This document shows, one piece after another, positions 20,701-34,100 of a stretch of DNA of 64,000 bases (positions are counted from its first letter, which is position 1; every line of letters begins with the position of its first letter). Source of the stretch: Branchiostoma belcheri (lineage: Eukaryota > Chordata > Leptocardii > Amphioxiformes > Branchiostomatidae); NCBI RefSeq assembly GCF_001625305.1, contig NW_017802491.1, positions 1,682,812 to 1,746,811 of the forward strand, in the 5' to 3' direction. Position numbers and translations under genes: made by a program. The notes under the pieces were generated by a model that saw nothing but the letters and a program-made list of their open reading frames with translations, made no database searches and was not told where the DNA came from.

Positions 20701-22431
20701 TGACAGCTCTTCAGTTCTTAAAAGAAAGTTATTGAGAAACAGACGGTTAGAGAAAATAAATAGACATGAATAAGTACAGGCAGGTGTATATGTGTTTGTA
20801 TATGGAATAACGCCCTCTTGCGTGTATCTTTAGTACAGATTCTATCTAAGTGCAAGATACCACACATGAACGCTACAAGTCTTTAAAACATGCAATGTGA
20901 ACTTGACAGTGTCTGCCTCCCAACCATCAAAACATTTGTTCCCACAGAAGCGCGAGTTTTTGTACGGCGTATGATGAGTCTGGATCCCGAAGACCGCCCC
21001 TACTCAGTCGACCTGCGCAAAGACGTCTGGATACAGAAACCCTGTCAAATCACAGACACCTACTCAGAAAGCTCCGTCACGTCAAGTACGTATGGTCGAC
21101 CCAATTCAGTTCACTTGGAATGCTTTTACATAGCAAAGATTTCAGTTCAAAACCTCTCTATTCTAAAGCTCTAGTGGCATCGCTGCATGCAGTGTTGCAT
21201 AATTTGAAAAAAAAGCTATCCGATGAAGCAAATAAGCATACATGCAAATACATACATTCATACTGCATGGCAGCATGCAAGAAGAAATCGTCACGTGGTT
21301 ATTTGCTGTGATTTCCGATAGGTGTCTGGAACGCTGACTTTGACTTGAACCAGGAACATGGACTAGCCGCAGGTCAGCACAGCTTTGAAATCCCGCCAAA
21401 GACCGTGACCAAACTACTCAAGTCTGTGGCGCTCAACAGTATGTAAGTACGAGTCGTTTCGCATATCAACAGCGATGTTATTTCTGATAGCTCCAAGGAT
21501 AGGAGTATTGCTAGTTCCTTTCCCCATTTACAACAATAGCCATTTCAAACAGCAGGTTATCACAATGAAACCATTTATTTTTTAAATCTTTACCTGTTTT
21601 TTTTTCAGTGACACAGACGAATCTCTGGTTCGGGTGAAGAGGGGCGTGGCGAGAATCAACTCCCGGGAGATCGGGATCAGCGGGCCCGCCGCCAGGAGAG
21701 TCAGTGTCGCCCTCACCAGTAACGTGGACGGTAAGTGTGCAATACTAAAACACATAGAAATGCAGAAAGGAAAGCCAGACTCTGATAATTGTGTGCAATA
21801 TGTATTCTGTAGGGATGAAATCGTGGTTTTATGTTATATTTACAGAAGAGTGTGTTCGGGAGCGCTGTAGACACAGCCTTCGTGTTTATTGGGATAGCAT
21901 TCAGCACCAAGGAGAGTACCCATACCTACCTTCGCACAATGTATGTACGTTGTAAATTCATTTAGTCATGAGCGACGGCTAAGAACCACGTTCATCAGTG
22001 ATTCATATCATTTGGTTCCAACAGTGTCCAAGCTTCCTGTGAAAGGGTCTGCCTCTGGCAAATCCCTCGGTCAGAGGATGAGCTCGATGTTACGGCGTTC
22101 CTCCAGCATTCTGCGGTCGGGCTCCCAGGTCCAGCTCCCCGCCCAGGAAATCATCGACGCCATGGTAAAGCAGCGCCAGGAGGAGGTGAAGAGGGACATG
22201 GGGCGGATACACAGCATGACCGGGGCTCTGTTCGCCTCTGCCGCCGGCAGGGCACGGAGACAGACCATCTCCGCCAACCGCTTCGAGATGGCGTACGTGC
22301 AAGTACTGCACGACAAGATCGCTCAGGAAACAGGCTACGTCATAGGAGAAACGCGCGGGAAAATGGAGCGGCTACGGCACAAGCTGGAGAGAATGGCGGG
22401 AGGGGAGGAGGCAGGCGGGGAGGGGTGCTGA
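14799..22431 (+). CDS. TSSK-like serine/threonine protein kinase with long C-terminal tail
   Basis: Ten exons join in frame: 14799-14972, 15455-15595, 16505-16601, 17429-17572, 18632-18763, 20457-20573, 20948-21085, 21322-21442, 21609-21730 and 22025-22431, giving 530 residues. The kinase domain starts near residue 47. It shows the glycine loop G52-Q-G54-Q-F56, the ATP lysine in VAVK (K74), the helix-C Glu (E93), the catalytic loop HRDIRPEN (D168, N173), DFG at 186-188 and APE at 210-212. The sequence style (YLVMEYAANGDLHDYI, FRQLIEAVAYLH, SGCYGYAAPEV) is that of the CAMK-group testis-specific kinases. Arg170 replaces the usual catalytic-loop Lys. The tail from about residue 300 is basic, Ser-rich and longer than in usual TSSKs. 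The exact subfamily is uncertain. Confidence 0.85.
16140..16285. repeat. Dispersed repeat copy A (pair with 57875-58015)
   Basis: The segment shares an ordered series of blocks with 57875-58015: ATGAGAT-ACCTTTTCTG, ACTTCCTGTCA, and a shared end GAAAACAAAACCT. The copies are diverged and in the same orientation. They look like an old interspersed element, here inside a kinase intron. Confidence 0.45.
18236..18360. repeat. Compound microsatellite (GCGT/GT)n-(GA)n
   Basis: A run of TGCG and GT units passes directly into a GA-rich purine tract. It lies in the kinase intron between 17573 and 18631. The long frames across it are repeat artefacts. Confidence 0.9.
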
Positions 22432-22614
22432 GTTCCCCCGTCTACAGTAGCTGACTTCATCGGAAACGTATCTAACCATTCATATTGTTAATACAGACTT
22501 TTAGTACTGTATTGGTGCTCAGAAAAATGCAATTGTTTACACTGAACTCAAACGATAACATCAGTTGAGTCTGTAGTTTTAATGTCTTTACTGATTGAAA
22601 AATTACAAATGCTG

Positions 22615-22620
22615 AATAAA
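22615..22620 (+). terminator. Poly(A) signal of the kinase gene
   Basis: AATAAA lies 184 bases after the stop codon of the kinase, a typical 3' UTR length. The convergent eEF2K transcript approaches from the other side. Confidence 0.6.
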
Positions 22621-22639
22621 CACATACAGCACAGTACAT

Positions 22640-25103
22640 GAGTGTCTGTGGCATCTTACAAAGCTTTAAGCCTAAGCCAATACATGCATTGCGAGATTTT
22701 TAACACATTTAACGATAATGACATAAAAGTACGTCTTAATTCCAATTTTATCCACATTCTGTGGTACATTTGTTACACAAGTCCTAACAATAGTGACCAT
22801 TGATATACACATCCCTACACATAAGCAAAACTTAACCACCCTTCCTCTATCACCGAACAGAAGTAGACAACATTGGAGATGCTTTTTCAGCAATATAGTT
22901 CTGTATATAGTCTATCTGTGTTCACACACAGGACTGTACCAACATCTTCACATTTCTCTCTCTGGTTGTGAGTTGAAAATCATTAAGCATGGTTAATGAC
23001 CACCCGGAGATCAAAACCCAAATATGCCAAGTTTACCTGCAGATGTACAGAACAGACTGTTGACATCTGTAAACAAAGTATAGTTAAGCAAAGGGTACAT
23101 CTGATTATCAGACAACCAGTAGATACAGTATGCATGTGAAGTGTCCTGACTAGGCATAGCAGCAATTCTAAATAAGCCAAACAACTGGGTGATGTTCCAA
23201 GTAATTGAGATACTAAAATATCAATTGTTTTCATTGCAATGTTCTTTCAAAACAAACCAGTATTTCAAAGTTGTTCACACAATACTATGGTACATGTAGT
23301 ATCATTTTGTAAATATATTTCATAGCTCTTTTCTTTCCTTTCCTTTCACTGCACCCAAACCGTGTGTTTCTATCCTCTAGAAAACTTGTTCACATACTAG
23401 TATACTACACAAGCTAATAGGTATAAATTCTGTCTGGGCCCTTTTCAGCAGTAGGCTCATGTATATATCTATAATTCAGTTTGGCATTTTCAATACCTTA
23501 TTGCTTTCACATTCTTCAAAAATACAGAAATCCTTCTCTTATTATCACATACATGTGTCAGCTGTAGACATCCTAAGCAGCGTAATTGTACATGCGCACT
23601 AACAATCTACACTAGTTTTACTAGTAAATGTACTTACACATGCACAAATATGAATTATGCCCTTTGTACTACCAGCTGCTTGTAGTTGTTATCATGCAAC
23701 AATAACAATCCATGACTACAATTCAATCACTGGTTACTTGTACTTCTATAATACTGTCATTAGTATATATGTATAAAGTACAGTATATAGCTTTAGCTGT
23801 CAAGAAGTTTTTAGGCATGTATAAAACAAGACAACTTTGCTATGCCTTTGACCTTGATGTAACCATGGCTGATTGACAGTTAAATTCCCTGAACTTAATA
23901 AACTGCATTGTTTAGAAGTGATGTAACATCATTGTGAAGAAATGCTGAACAAGATGTAGGAAAATCATGAGTTTTTGTTGCAATGATGTGGATTTTTTTT
24001 CAATCCCTCAATATCAGATCCTTTGGCTTTGTTTTCTTGCAACAAAAGCTGACACATTGTTACACGACACAGTTCTATAAAGGAATATATAAACTGTCTG
24101 AGCAGGGAAGACTGATAGCATGATTCTACATGGCACTTTGGAGCAAGAAGGGGGAAAAGCTGCCTTGATAGTAGAAAGCTGCCCAAGACATAAGCTTTGC
24201 ATAAGATTGGAGGAATACTTTAAGCAAACCTGATGCAGACTGTCTGAAACAATACCCATTGTACTGGATAATGCCTGCTGCTGCACAACAGACAAACATA
24301 CAGACAAGACAGACATCATGCATCCATACATTTGTATGAACCCTGATAATGTTCGATTGCAAAGATTTTTACGCATTCAAAACTGTAGTAACTTCTGTAA
24401 TATGCTAAAAGTAGAAACCTAACATGCACCATGGAAATTCTTATGTTGCCACACAAACATCAAATTTGTCTTAATTTCTAGGTGATGAATTTTTACAATC
24501 ATTCTTAACCCTATTCTTAATGATGACATACTTATAGAGCTGATGACAAGGCTAATCAAGGACTTTGCTCTTGTGTTTGAGTCACTGACAGAGCCACCTA
24601 ATACACATTTGTACTTAACATGCTTCACTACAAGATTTGTTTTGGGTACAATGTGACATGTGTACATTCATTAGCTGCAGTTTTGTTCAACTTTATGTAC
24701 AAGCATGTAAAACAGTAGAACTGAGCCAAAAAAGCAGCATCTTAGTGACAAGCTATTCTGTATGCTCCTAGCAAAAATTGTTCACTACTGCTAGCATTTC
24801 ATCCTGTATATTAAAGACAATGTATAAATCTTTAAAAAAAAACTCAAAGAAAAAAGATGTTTTTTCTACCCAGCACTTCTTGAAAAACAAATTGCAAGTA
24901 AATAAATGATAGTCATGGCTGGTATATTGTCTTCACAGTTTGATGTTTACAGCCAGAGCTACAATCATGCACCTTTCTAAAACCATACACAAGTAAACAG
25001 TAACAAATAATAGCTGTTGCTCATAATATAACAACAAACTGATTGTGTTCCCAGTCGCTATGTTTGATGTTTGTTCCCTGTACATGTACATGTACGTGAC
25101 ATC
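22640..25103 (-). other. Probable long 3' UTR of eEF2K
   Basis: About 2.4 kb of AT-rich sequence follows the eEF2K stop codon with no supported exon on either strand. It most likely holds the 3' UTR. I could not identify a convincing minus-strand AATAAA in it, so the transcript end is unknown. Confidence 0.35.
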
Positions 25104-28100
25104 TCATTCCTCCATCTCTCCCCAACACTCCTCTGCAAACATGAAATACTTGCTGGCCAGACGACCCTTCATGGCAGCCATGGCCTGCTCTGCAGCATCA
25201 TTGTACAGCTCCGCTGTCAGGGGACAGGAGAGGTGTTAGAACTTTAACAATTGTTACAGCAACAGACATGATACATTTTGTCCAGGTGCACATGTAAGTA
25301 AGTCATGCACATGCACTTTTGTTCCAAAATTGGAACTGTGCACATAATTCTTGACTGTGGTTACACCAGTTCAGCTAGATACCATTGTTCACAGTCAAGT
25401 ATTGTAAAGTACATTCTTAACATTTAGGTGTTAAAAACTTTCTTGCATTTTTGTTAAGAATTTTGAAGATAGTCATACAATTTGAGTTGAGCAACCTGTC
25501 TCTGCGCCCAAGTTTTAAGGTTACATGTAGGTGTACCAGTGCACCCATTTCCAAAAATTCATTTTGAACCCTTTCATACAATGTAGATAGATGCAAATCC
25601 AAGGGCTTCGAGAAAGGAGGATCCTGTCCCTACCAGCTCTCTCAGGGTCCTTCTCCAGCCCATGCCCACCCTCTCTGTATAGTTCAGCTGCTTTGGCCAT
25701 CAGCATGTATGCGGGGTCCTCCATGGTGGCGTCATAGCAGCCCTCCTCATCCTCCCCGGACTGGTTCACAGCCTGGCTGTACCATCGGGTGGCCTCCACC
25801 CAGTCTATCTCTCTGTAAGGGCAGAGACAGTAGATAAGATTGGATTCATTCCCCAAGCTAACTGACATGTAGCACATCGCGCATTGGGAGCTACCGGTAA
25901 ATCTGCCATCTCAAACATGTTTCTTGTATTTCTCGTAAGATTCCGTGCTGTACATGCTTTTTGTGTTATCTTTGGCAAAATTTACTGCAAAAAGTTGCAG
26001 CGGCCCCGTGTAAACATATTCAAGATGGTGGGATCTAGTCTTGTGTTTCCTCAATCCTTTGAGAGAGGATGCAATTCAGATTGGCAAAGAACAGTGTGAA
26101 TGCATTTGACAATTTGGATACTATAATTTCTGTACCTGTCAGTCCCTAGGCCCATGCCGTTATGGTAGGCGTTTGCCAGGTAGATCATGGCAGCGCGATC
26201 CCCTGCAACTGCTGCCATCCGCATGTACTCCACACCCCTGTTGGTGTTCTCTTCAGTATTCTGCAGTTGCAATGATAGTTACATTCAGTGTACTATGGTC
26301 ACATACAATGCACCAAGTTACAGCATGATACTAGCAAATATACTGTGGGTGAAGTTCCTCATACATTGCTCTGATCATGATATTCAGTATCACCCTGATA
26401 AAACATGCCTGCCTCCTCACCTCAACATGAGCGCCCTCTAACACATCATGAGGCAACTGCAGGAACATCCTGGCCAGAGCCACGATGGCTTCCAGTACTC
26501 CACACATGGCAGCCTTCTCCAGATGGAAGATAGCCGAGTCCCAGTCCACTTCCTCCTGGTGCAGCAAGTTCAGTCCCTGTTGTGGGGCAAACCTTCCGTT
26601 CTCATGGTATTTTGCCATCTCCAAATGCACCTAGAAAAGGGAGGGTTAGACAGGTGTAAGTTTGGATATTCATGTCCATGTACACATACACATACACTCC
26701 TCTGAATAATTAACCATTACACATTCAACGATGTGTTTGCATGAGTAAGCTGCGTCAATCTCTCCATGACCTTTTGTGATTATGCAACATCATGACAAAT
26801 TTTGATGTCACACAAGTGGTCAGGAGAGAAGGCAGTAGTGGTTGACAGCGCCAGGTTTCCATAGGGCATCAATTTTGACTCTCTGCTTAAACCTTTTCTT
26901 TGCTTCTGGTCGTACAACAGCTGCAGTGGAGTACATGACAACAAATACAATCAACAATGCTACAGTACCATATGTCACCAATAGAGAATTGTTGTTGGAA
27001 GACCTCCTCTGAAATTCTATAGTGAAAACACAGCCTGTGCAGCCTATGCAATAATATTGCACATGCAGTGTCCTAGATAGACCTTGCTGCCCAAGCTTTC
27101 TGAAGCAAACTGCCCATGGACCTACAGAGAGCAGGACTTTGCATGCCTACGAGGGGCCGGCACACTGTACCCGTGTTCACCGTGGTAAGGTGCACACTCA
27201 CCCGTCCTAGTATTGACCCCTCCTTGCGAACACGAGGGTTGTCCTGCACAGAGCAGCACGTAAACAAACAAACAAGACAACACGACAAACCTTAGTACAT
27301 GCAGTGGTGCTTGACAATTGAATGGAGGGCAGGCAAACATACAACAGGTACATGGTACAGGCCTGGGACAAGAACTCTGAACATTTTTCATTGCACTTTA
27401 TTTGACCAGTGAAAGAGTTGGTACAGACATGTTTACTGGCCATACTGGACATCATAAACTGCAGTGAATACAGATACATATCTTTATTGTTATGCAGTTG
27501 CAACAAATCAGAAAAAATGCTGTAATTGTTGTATGAATTTAGCAGCGTTTACTTCATCACATGCCATTTGCTGTCCATCACATGCTGACTGCAGCATGCA
27601 TGTGTAAGTCACTGGTTCTGGGTTTGTAGTGTCTAAAATGATGTGAGAAATGTTTACATAACAAATGTTAAGCAGCCTCCGAAGCAACAGTGTTTTAAAA
27701 CTTTTTGTTGTTCAAGTTGTCAATTTTTATGGCTTAACCTTGCCAGATATACATGTACCGGCACTGTACTGGGTAAAACAGGCTTTCTGTATCACTTTTA
27801 TACAATAGAGCAGTCCACACCCATAAAAGTAGATGGTATGTCATATAGTAATTATTAGTATGACATATCAATGCTGCAGACTGAAATGTAAAAATTATGA
27901 AAATGTATTCTATGCAGGTAATGAAGTACAGTTTGCTATAATTAAAGAAAAATAAAACTAAACCACTTAATAGCCATTATTGCAGTATTGCTGATTCTAA
28001 GTAAATCTTAACCAAAATTTGTTGAAGACCAAAGGCACAAAGTGTTAACCTCACCTCTCCCAGGATAGAGCCTCCCGTGAGCTGACCTTGAATGACAGAC

Positions 28101-31100
28101 ATCCGGCGGAGGTTGACCTCCAGAGTCACGCAGGATGGTCGGCTCACTTGGCGGCGAGCAAATTCCTCCTGCTCTGCTTCCTGTATAAGAAAAATGAGGA
28201 GGGGAGGGTTTAGTTTGCATTGTATTATATAATGATAGTATAGTATTGTTACAGTATTGTATTGAATCATATGGTCATTTTTTTCACAAAGCACCTTTTC
28301 CCAGCACTTTTTCCCAGCACTGGAACACAATTTTGAAAGTACTACAATTGAGTCTGCATTCAGCATGCTAGTCTACTCTTTGGTTCCTTACGTTACAGGC
28401 TGTATCAATATCTATTTCATGAATTAATTATAATCTTTTTTATTGAGTACAAATCTTTAAACTAGTTTAAGGTCACACCAAGAAGTGCTACAAGAACTAC
28501 GCTCCACTCTATGAAAGGCAAAGGATGGAATCTTCTGTTGGTACCTCCTCTGGAGACATGGTGTCATCATCAAAACAATCACTCATTTCACTGTCATATC
28601 GAACACGGCCCTGTGGTGCAAGCAAGTGGGCAGGGGTTATAAAAAAGGATAAGCAGTGCAATGGCAGGGAAGAAAGAGAAAAGATATTTAGAAAAGCAGA
28701 GAACTGAAGAACAAATACTGCAGTATTAAGTTAATTGTGCACTTGAAACCACAAAAGCAAGAGAATACACTTCAAACCACAAAAGCAAGAGAAAACACAA
28801 AGAACAGAGATCAACCGAATTAACAACTGGAAAGGCAAAATTTGCAAAGCAAAATATAGTGTTTACCTTCACATGGTCTAGCCCAACAAACTACAGAACT
28901 GCTCTGTTTATTCTTACTTGATCATAAACAAGCCCCTCTAACACTTGCTACATAAAGTAATCTAACACCACCAGTTACCATGGTGACAGGCATCTGGTCC
29001 AGGTCATTGACCTTTTTTCTTTGGAAAAGAAGACACAGAGCAACAACAATATATTTTCCTGTTGTGAAGGTAAACATTATTATGATTGTTGTTTAGGAAT
29101 CAGCACTGAGGATTTAGGAAATTACAAGTGCCAGGACTTACCCGAGTGATAGAGCTGTTTTCTGAGTCTGATCGAAAGCGGCGCAGACTGGAAAACGGGT
29201 CATCATCCATGAAATTTATGGGTGAGAACGGAGGAGAAACTGAGGACGACATGGAGAAATCCTCTGATTCTGACACACGCGGGGAGTTGCGAGGACTCTC
29301 TGAGCGTTGGCGAAGAAATACCGTGATGTCACCTGTATTCTTCAGCCTTGGGTCGATTACGATTTCCTCTGACCCACGCAAGATTGTTTTCGATGACATC
29401 TGAAACCAAACTTACTGTTTAAGTATTGTTGCAGTTAAGTATACCAAACAAATGTTGTGGTAGTCACAATTAGGTTAAGTTTTCCCTCATGCCCATTTGT
29501 TTGTCAATACATTTAGTATTCTACAAACTCATGCAATTTGCAGGGGCTATTCCTTATCATATGCTGGGGTAACCATGCTAAGAGTATTCAAACCAAAGTT
29601 ATCGAACACAAACCAAGCAGAATTCATACTTTTCTTAAACAGACTAATGAAAGTGTACGTATATATATCTCCCACTTCCTACAATTCCACATTCAATTTG
29701 TTGACCTGTCTACGACTGTTACCAGTAGTACACTTGTCTACAAGTACAAGTGTACAAATGTACATGATAATGGCACAGAAGCCATGCCCCCACCCTTACC
29801 TGTAGCATCTGTGCTTTCTCCAGGTTAGCGATCTCACTGTTGGACAGGTCGAAGGGAGCGAGGTTCAGGGCCTTACAGATCCTGTTACAGGAGTGGGAGT
29901 GGAAGTACAGCGCCATGCCCTTAGTTCCCAGGTTCCCGTCCCCGTAGTTGGTCCCCTCCTTGGTGTGGATCTGTGGGTCGGTCCACAGGTCCCCCACCCC
30001 CTGGATGTCCACCACGATGATGTTGTGGGACGAGCGCTCAAACGTGAAGTGACTGAACGCCTGGAGAGGATGATAACAAACATTGCACTGAGTTACAAAT
30101 TCACAGGTGACAAATGCAGTTTTCTCACCAATGTTAATGGACAGACATCAACATTGGGTCAACATTTATACAGGAAAAAGATGTCTTGCTATTCAAGATT
30201 CCACTCTACAAGTTCAATCTCCAAAATGTCAACCAACAGTACAAGATAAAAATAGCTGGAGATCTGCTAGCACATGGACCATTAGTAAGAAACCTGTAGG
30301 CAACATTTTCTCACCCTCCCCATGACTAACAATGGCACATTTTGGCAGATGTCCAACTATAGCAATGTATATTTGAAGATACTTTACACATTATATTAGG
30401 ACACACCTGGCTGCATCTTCTGACACCTGAAAGCTCACCTGTGGGGTGCACCTGAGTGCCTCGTCCTCCACAAAGCCAGAGTTGGAGTTGTACTTGATGT
30501 ACTTTCCCTCGATGAAGTGTTCCAGGTGGTAGAGAGGAGAGCCTGGTCGGTCCTTAAACTCCAGAATAACCACCTGCATAATATCCACCTGAAGAAAGTG
30601 ATATCAGATTAGAAGCTTGCATATACACTTCTTAGTTCAACCTGACATTGAATAACAATATTTCATGGGTGTCACAAAGGGGAAGGAACAACTCAGTTAC
30701 AATGTTTTTACTTCCTGAGATTTTCTTTTTTGTGCATTTTTGTAGTTATCTATACATGCTGGGGACACTGATGTTTCCATGAAACACCTCACTTGATCAA
30801 TACTGTCATCTTCATGTACCATATCTGGTAACTCCTGAGCATCTATATGTATAAACCCATCTACGTGCTGTACTGCCCGTAACAATGTTTCTTTCCCACG
30901 TCAGTACCACATGTACAGCATATCCAGAGAAATAGGAGAGCTGGGTCAAAGCCAGGAAGCACTCCATGTTTTATTTAGTACAGTTGAACCGACCAGTACA
31001 GTGTACTTGCTCCTATGTCAGACCCAGCAAACAGCAGTACACACAGAACTCAGTATGCAGACCCATGTTCCTATTATGTGTTGCTGAAAGAGTGCTGCTG

Positions 31101-34100
31101 CTATTTGCACAAGGCATAGACGAGGGAATGCACTTTGCTGGCTTCCTGGGCATTGCTACTGTTATTGATTGACTGGAGCTACAATGTCAGGGTCAGCAGT
31201 GTCAGCTGAGGAAGTTTCCATTTGTGCCAGGGAGACCAAACTGGGAGGAAAGGCATTTCACATTGACTCTGACTGAGGACAAGCAGGTTTTGGTTAAACT
31301 ACTGAATCTCCTTGGAGATAAAATCTAAAATACTATATATAGTATAATATATTTAAGTCATTTATTTTCACAGGGACTTAATTTTGAAGTTGAGGGGAAA
31401 AGAGGTTTTTGCTATGCTTTAAAATTGCAGTTGAAAAGAATCCCAAGTACAGTTGTATGCTGCAGCAGTGCTATACTGCATAATACCAGTACCTTATTCA
31501 CACAAATGGCCTTTTTCATCTTGCAACATATACCGCCAAATATAACATTACAGTCTTTGGCTTACATTGAGTCTTGCAAGTAGAGTCTAAGCCTGCCATT
31601 TTTATACAAAGGAAATCTCTTTAGCAAGCATTATAGATGCCACAAGGGTGCTTAGCAGTATCCCCCACAGATCTTTAAAAGCCACTTTTCTATCAAAATG
31701 GGGATCAACGTTTAAGGTCAGGTAAGTAACTCAGACAAGCACTTAAATGTTGTCTAATGGCCAGAGGACACAGTATATTGAAAAAAAGGATTTAAAAGTA
31801 TACTGTCATTTTATGGGTGATTTTTACGCTTCAGTCGTGTTGACTTCATCTTCAAACCTGACATTTGACAAAATGTTCATGATCATAGCACACTAGTCTC
31901 ATCTGCACTATTGTTTATTGCACTCTTCCTTCCCACTATTCAATACAATTACATGTATCAAAATCTGAAAATTCTAAGTTGATCATGATTGCTGCACTGC
32001 ATAACTTACTTTCTTTGGAGGGTCATGCCTGTTGAACTCCTCTCCCCACAGCTTAGCGTCCATCTGGAGTTTAACGTCCTCAAAGTACACATCTCTGTCC
32101 ACCTTCTCGATGTACCGCTTGGCCACGTAGTTGGACGCACGGTTCCAGTCTAAGGACCTGGAGAAGTTGGACAGCTTCTTTCTAAAACACAGAAGAAAAA
32201 TCACAGGTCAACATTTTTTTAACCAAAGGAAGTCAGCTAATCTAACTGTATTTGTACAACAAATGTGAGGTGAAAACTACAATTCTGCTTCTAATAGCTC
32301 TTTTTTTTCATGACTAAAACTGATCTACTCAGTAACTAAAATAAATGGAACTTTGATACACGTGACTGGCACACAGGACAGGTACACACAATACACACAG
32401 CCAAAATCAATATAAAGTGAATGCCTCTGACTAATGTGATATCATGGGACCTGCTGCCTACCCTATTCTACATACATGTAAAAGGAAACAAATGTCTTTC
32501 ACGCTGTAACCTTTGCCAAGGTTATGTTTTTGGTACCATGTGTGCCTTTGTGGTTCAACAGCATAACTTGTGAAGCCATGAAATGCAATGAATCCCCTTT
32601 ACTATATACTTGATTAAGACATACATCATGTTTTGGGGGTTTCATACTCAAAGTGTGAGATATGAAAAATTAAAATTGACACCATACATTTGTATATTAT
32701 GGTTTATCTAAAGAACCCAGACTGTCAACATTCATGGCAGCTGCACAAAGTCATTTGTCATGCTTTATTTCCCCCACCATACCACAGGAAACACTAACAC
32801 CCTACAGACATTCTGTACGTGTTGAAGACAAAATCTCCTTTTTGATGCTAAACCCTCAGTAGCCTGCCTTGCCATTCGATTTGTAACGGGGATCCATGCA
32901 CTTGCTGACCAGGGAAAATTTCTCGGACCAGCAAATACAAAGAGCCCCGTTACAAATCAGCTGACACCCTGGCCAAACCTACAGTAGACTAGATGTTCAC
33001 AACTAATCTCCCTGTTTGAACCCCATGCATCACAAGGACGTTCCATAAGACTTGAATAAAGGCAGGAAAAGCCACATGCAGGCCACATAATGCATCACTA
33101 CAGATACATGTACATGACTACGTGACTAGGCAGCCGTATGTTAAATGGGCCTGATTATATTTCTATCTGAAACCATTGGCTTAGTGCCACAGTTAGGCAT
33201 TAGAATTTAGACATTAGACCTGTTATTAATAAGGTCGTTCAACCCAGGCACTGGGGAAATCAATAATACAGAGCCTCAAAACAAGGATAAGACTAAGACT
33301 AAGAGACAAAATATACATGGATGTCAGACACATACATGTTATTAAACCTACAAATAGCATTTTGGGGATTTTCCGAGGCAGTCTTGGTGTTTGGCATGTG
33401 GTGTCCTTTGCTTTACCCGAAATACACACTTGGGTCACACACGTAGTCACCCTGGAATATCACTTAGAAACCAGGTCTGCAGATTGTTTTACAGCATATA
33501 TAAAAACAGGAGCGATTGACAATACAATCTGGGAATTGTTACTGGTGTAATTCATTCACAGACAGTTTGTATTATGTCTGGGAATTGAAATGTTATATCT
33601 GCTTTTCTACTGGAACTGTTTATGAGAGCTCTGCTTAACAACTTCAATTTAAATATAACAGTGTTACTAGAATTATGCAAGTGTACATATATATACATGT
33701 ATTTGGTATTTCGAAACAAAGGCAAATGAACTTTATAATTGTGGAAGCAAATATTCAATATATTTCCTTCTACAGTTATAAAGTTCATTTGTCTGGAGTT
33801 GCACAGATTAGATTTCACAACATATCCCTTATTGCAAGCCAGGACATTCTAGTGTTTGATTGATGGTTCAATAACAAACACTGCTCTCCTGAACTGACAC
33901 AATACCCTATAAACATGTGACCGTTATATCCACATTCCAGGACATGGAAGTTCAAGCGGAAGGTTACAAGTTCTGCTTATGACCATTGGCTGTTCAGTAT
34001 TTGCAGACCGTTTGTCACTCGCCAGATCATGTTACATGTACAAAGGGCATGTATGTTGTCTGCATGTTTGTGATAGCTGAAAAAGGGGAAATATATGTAC

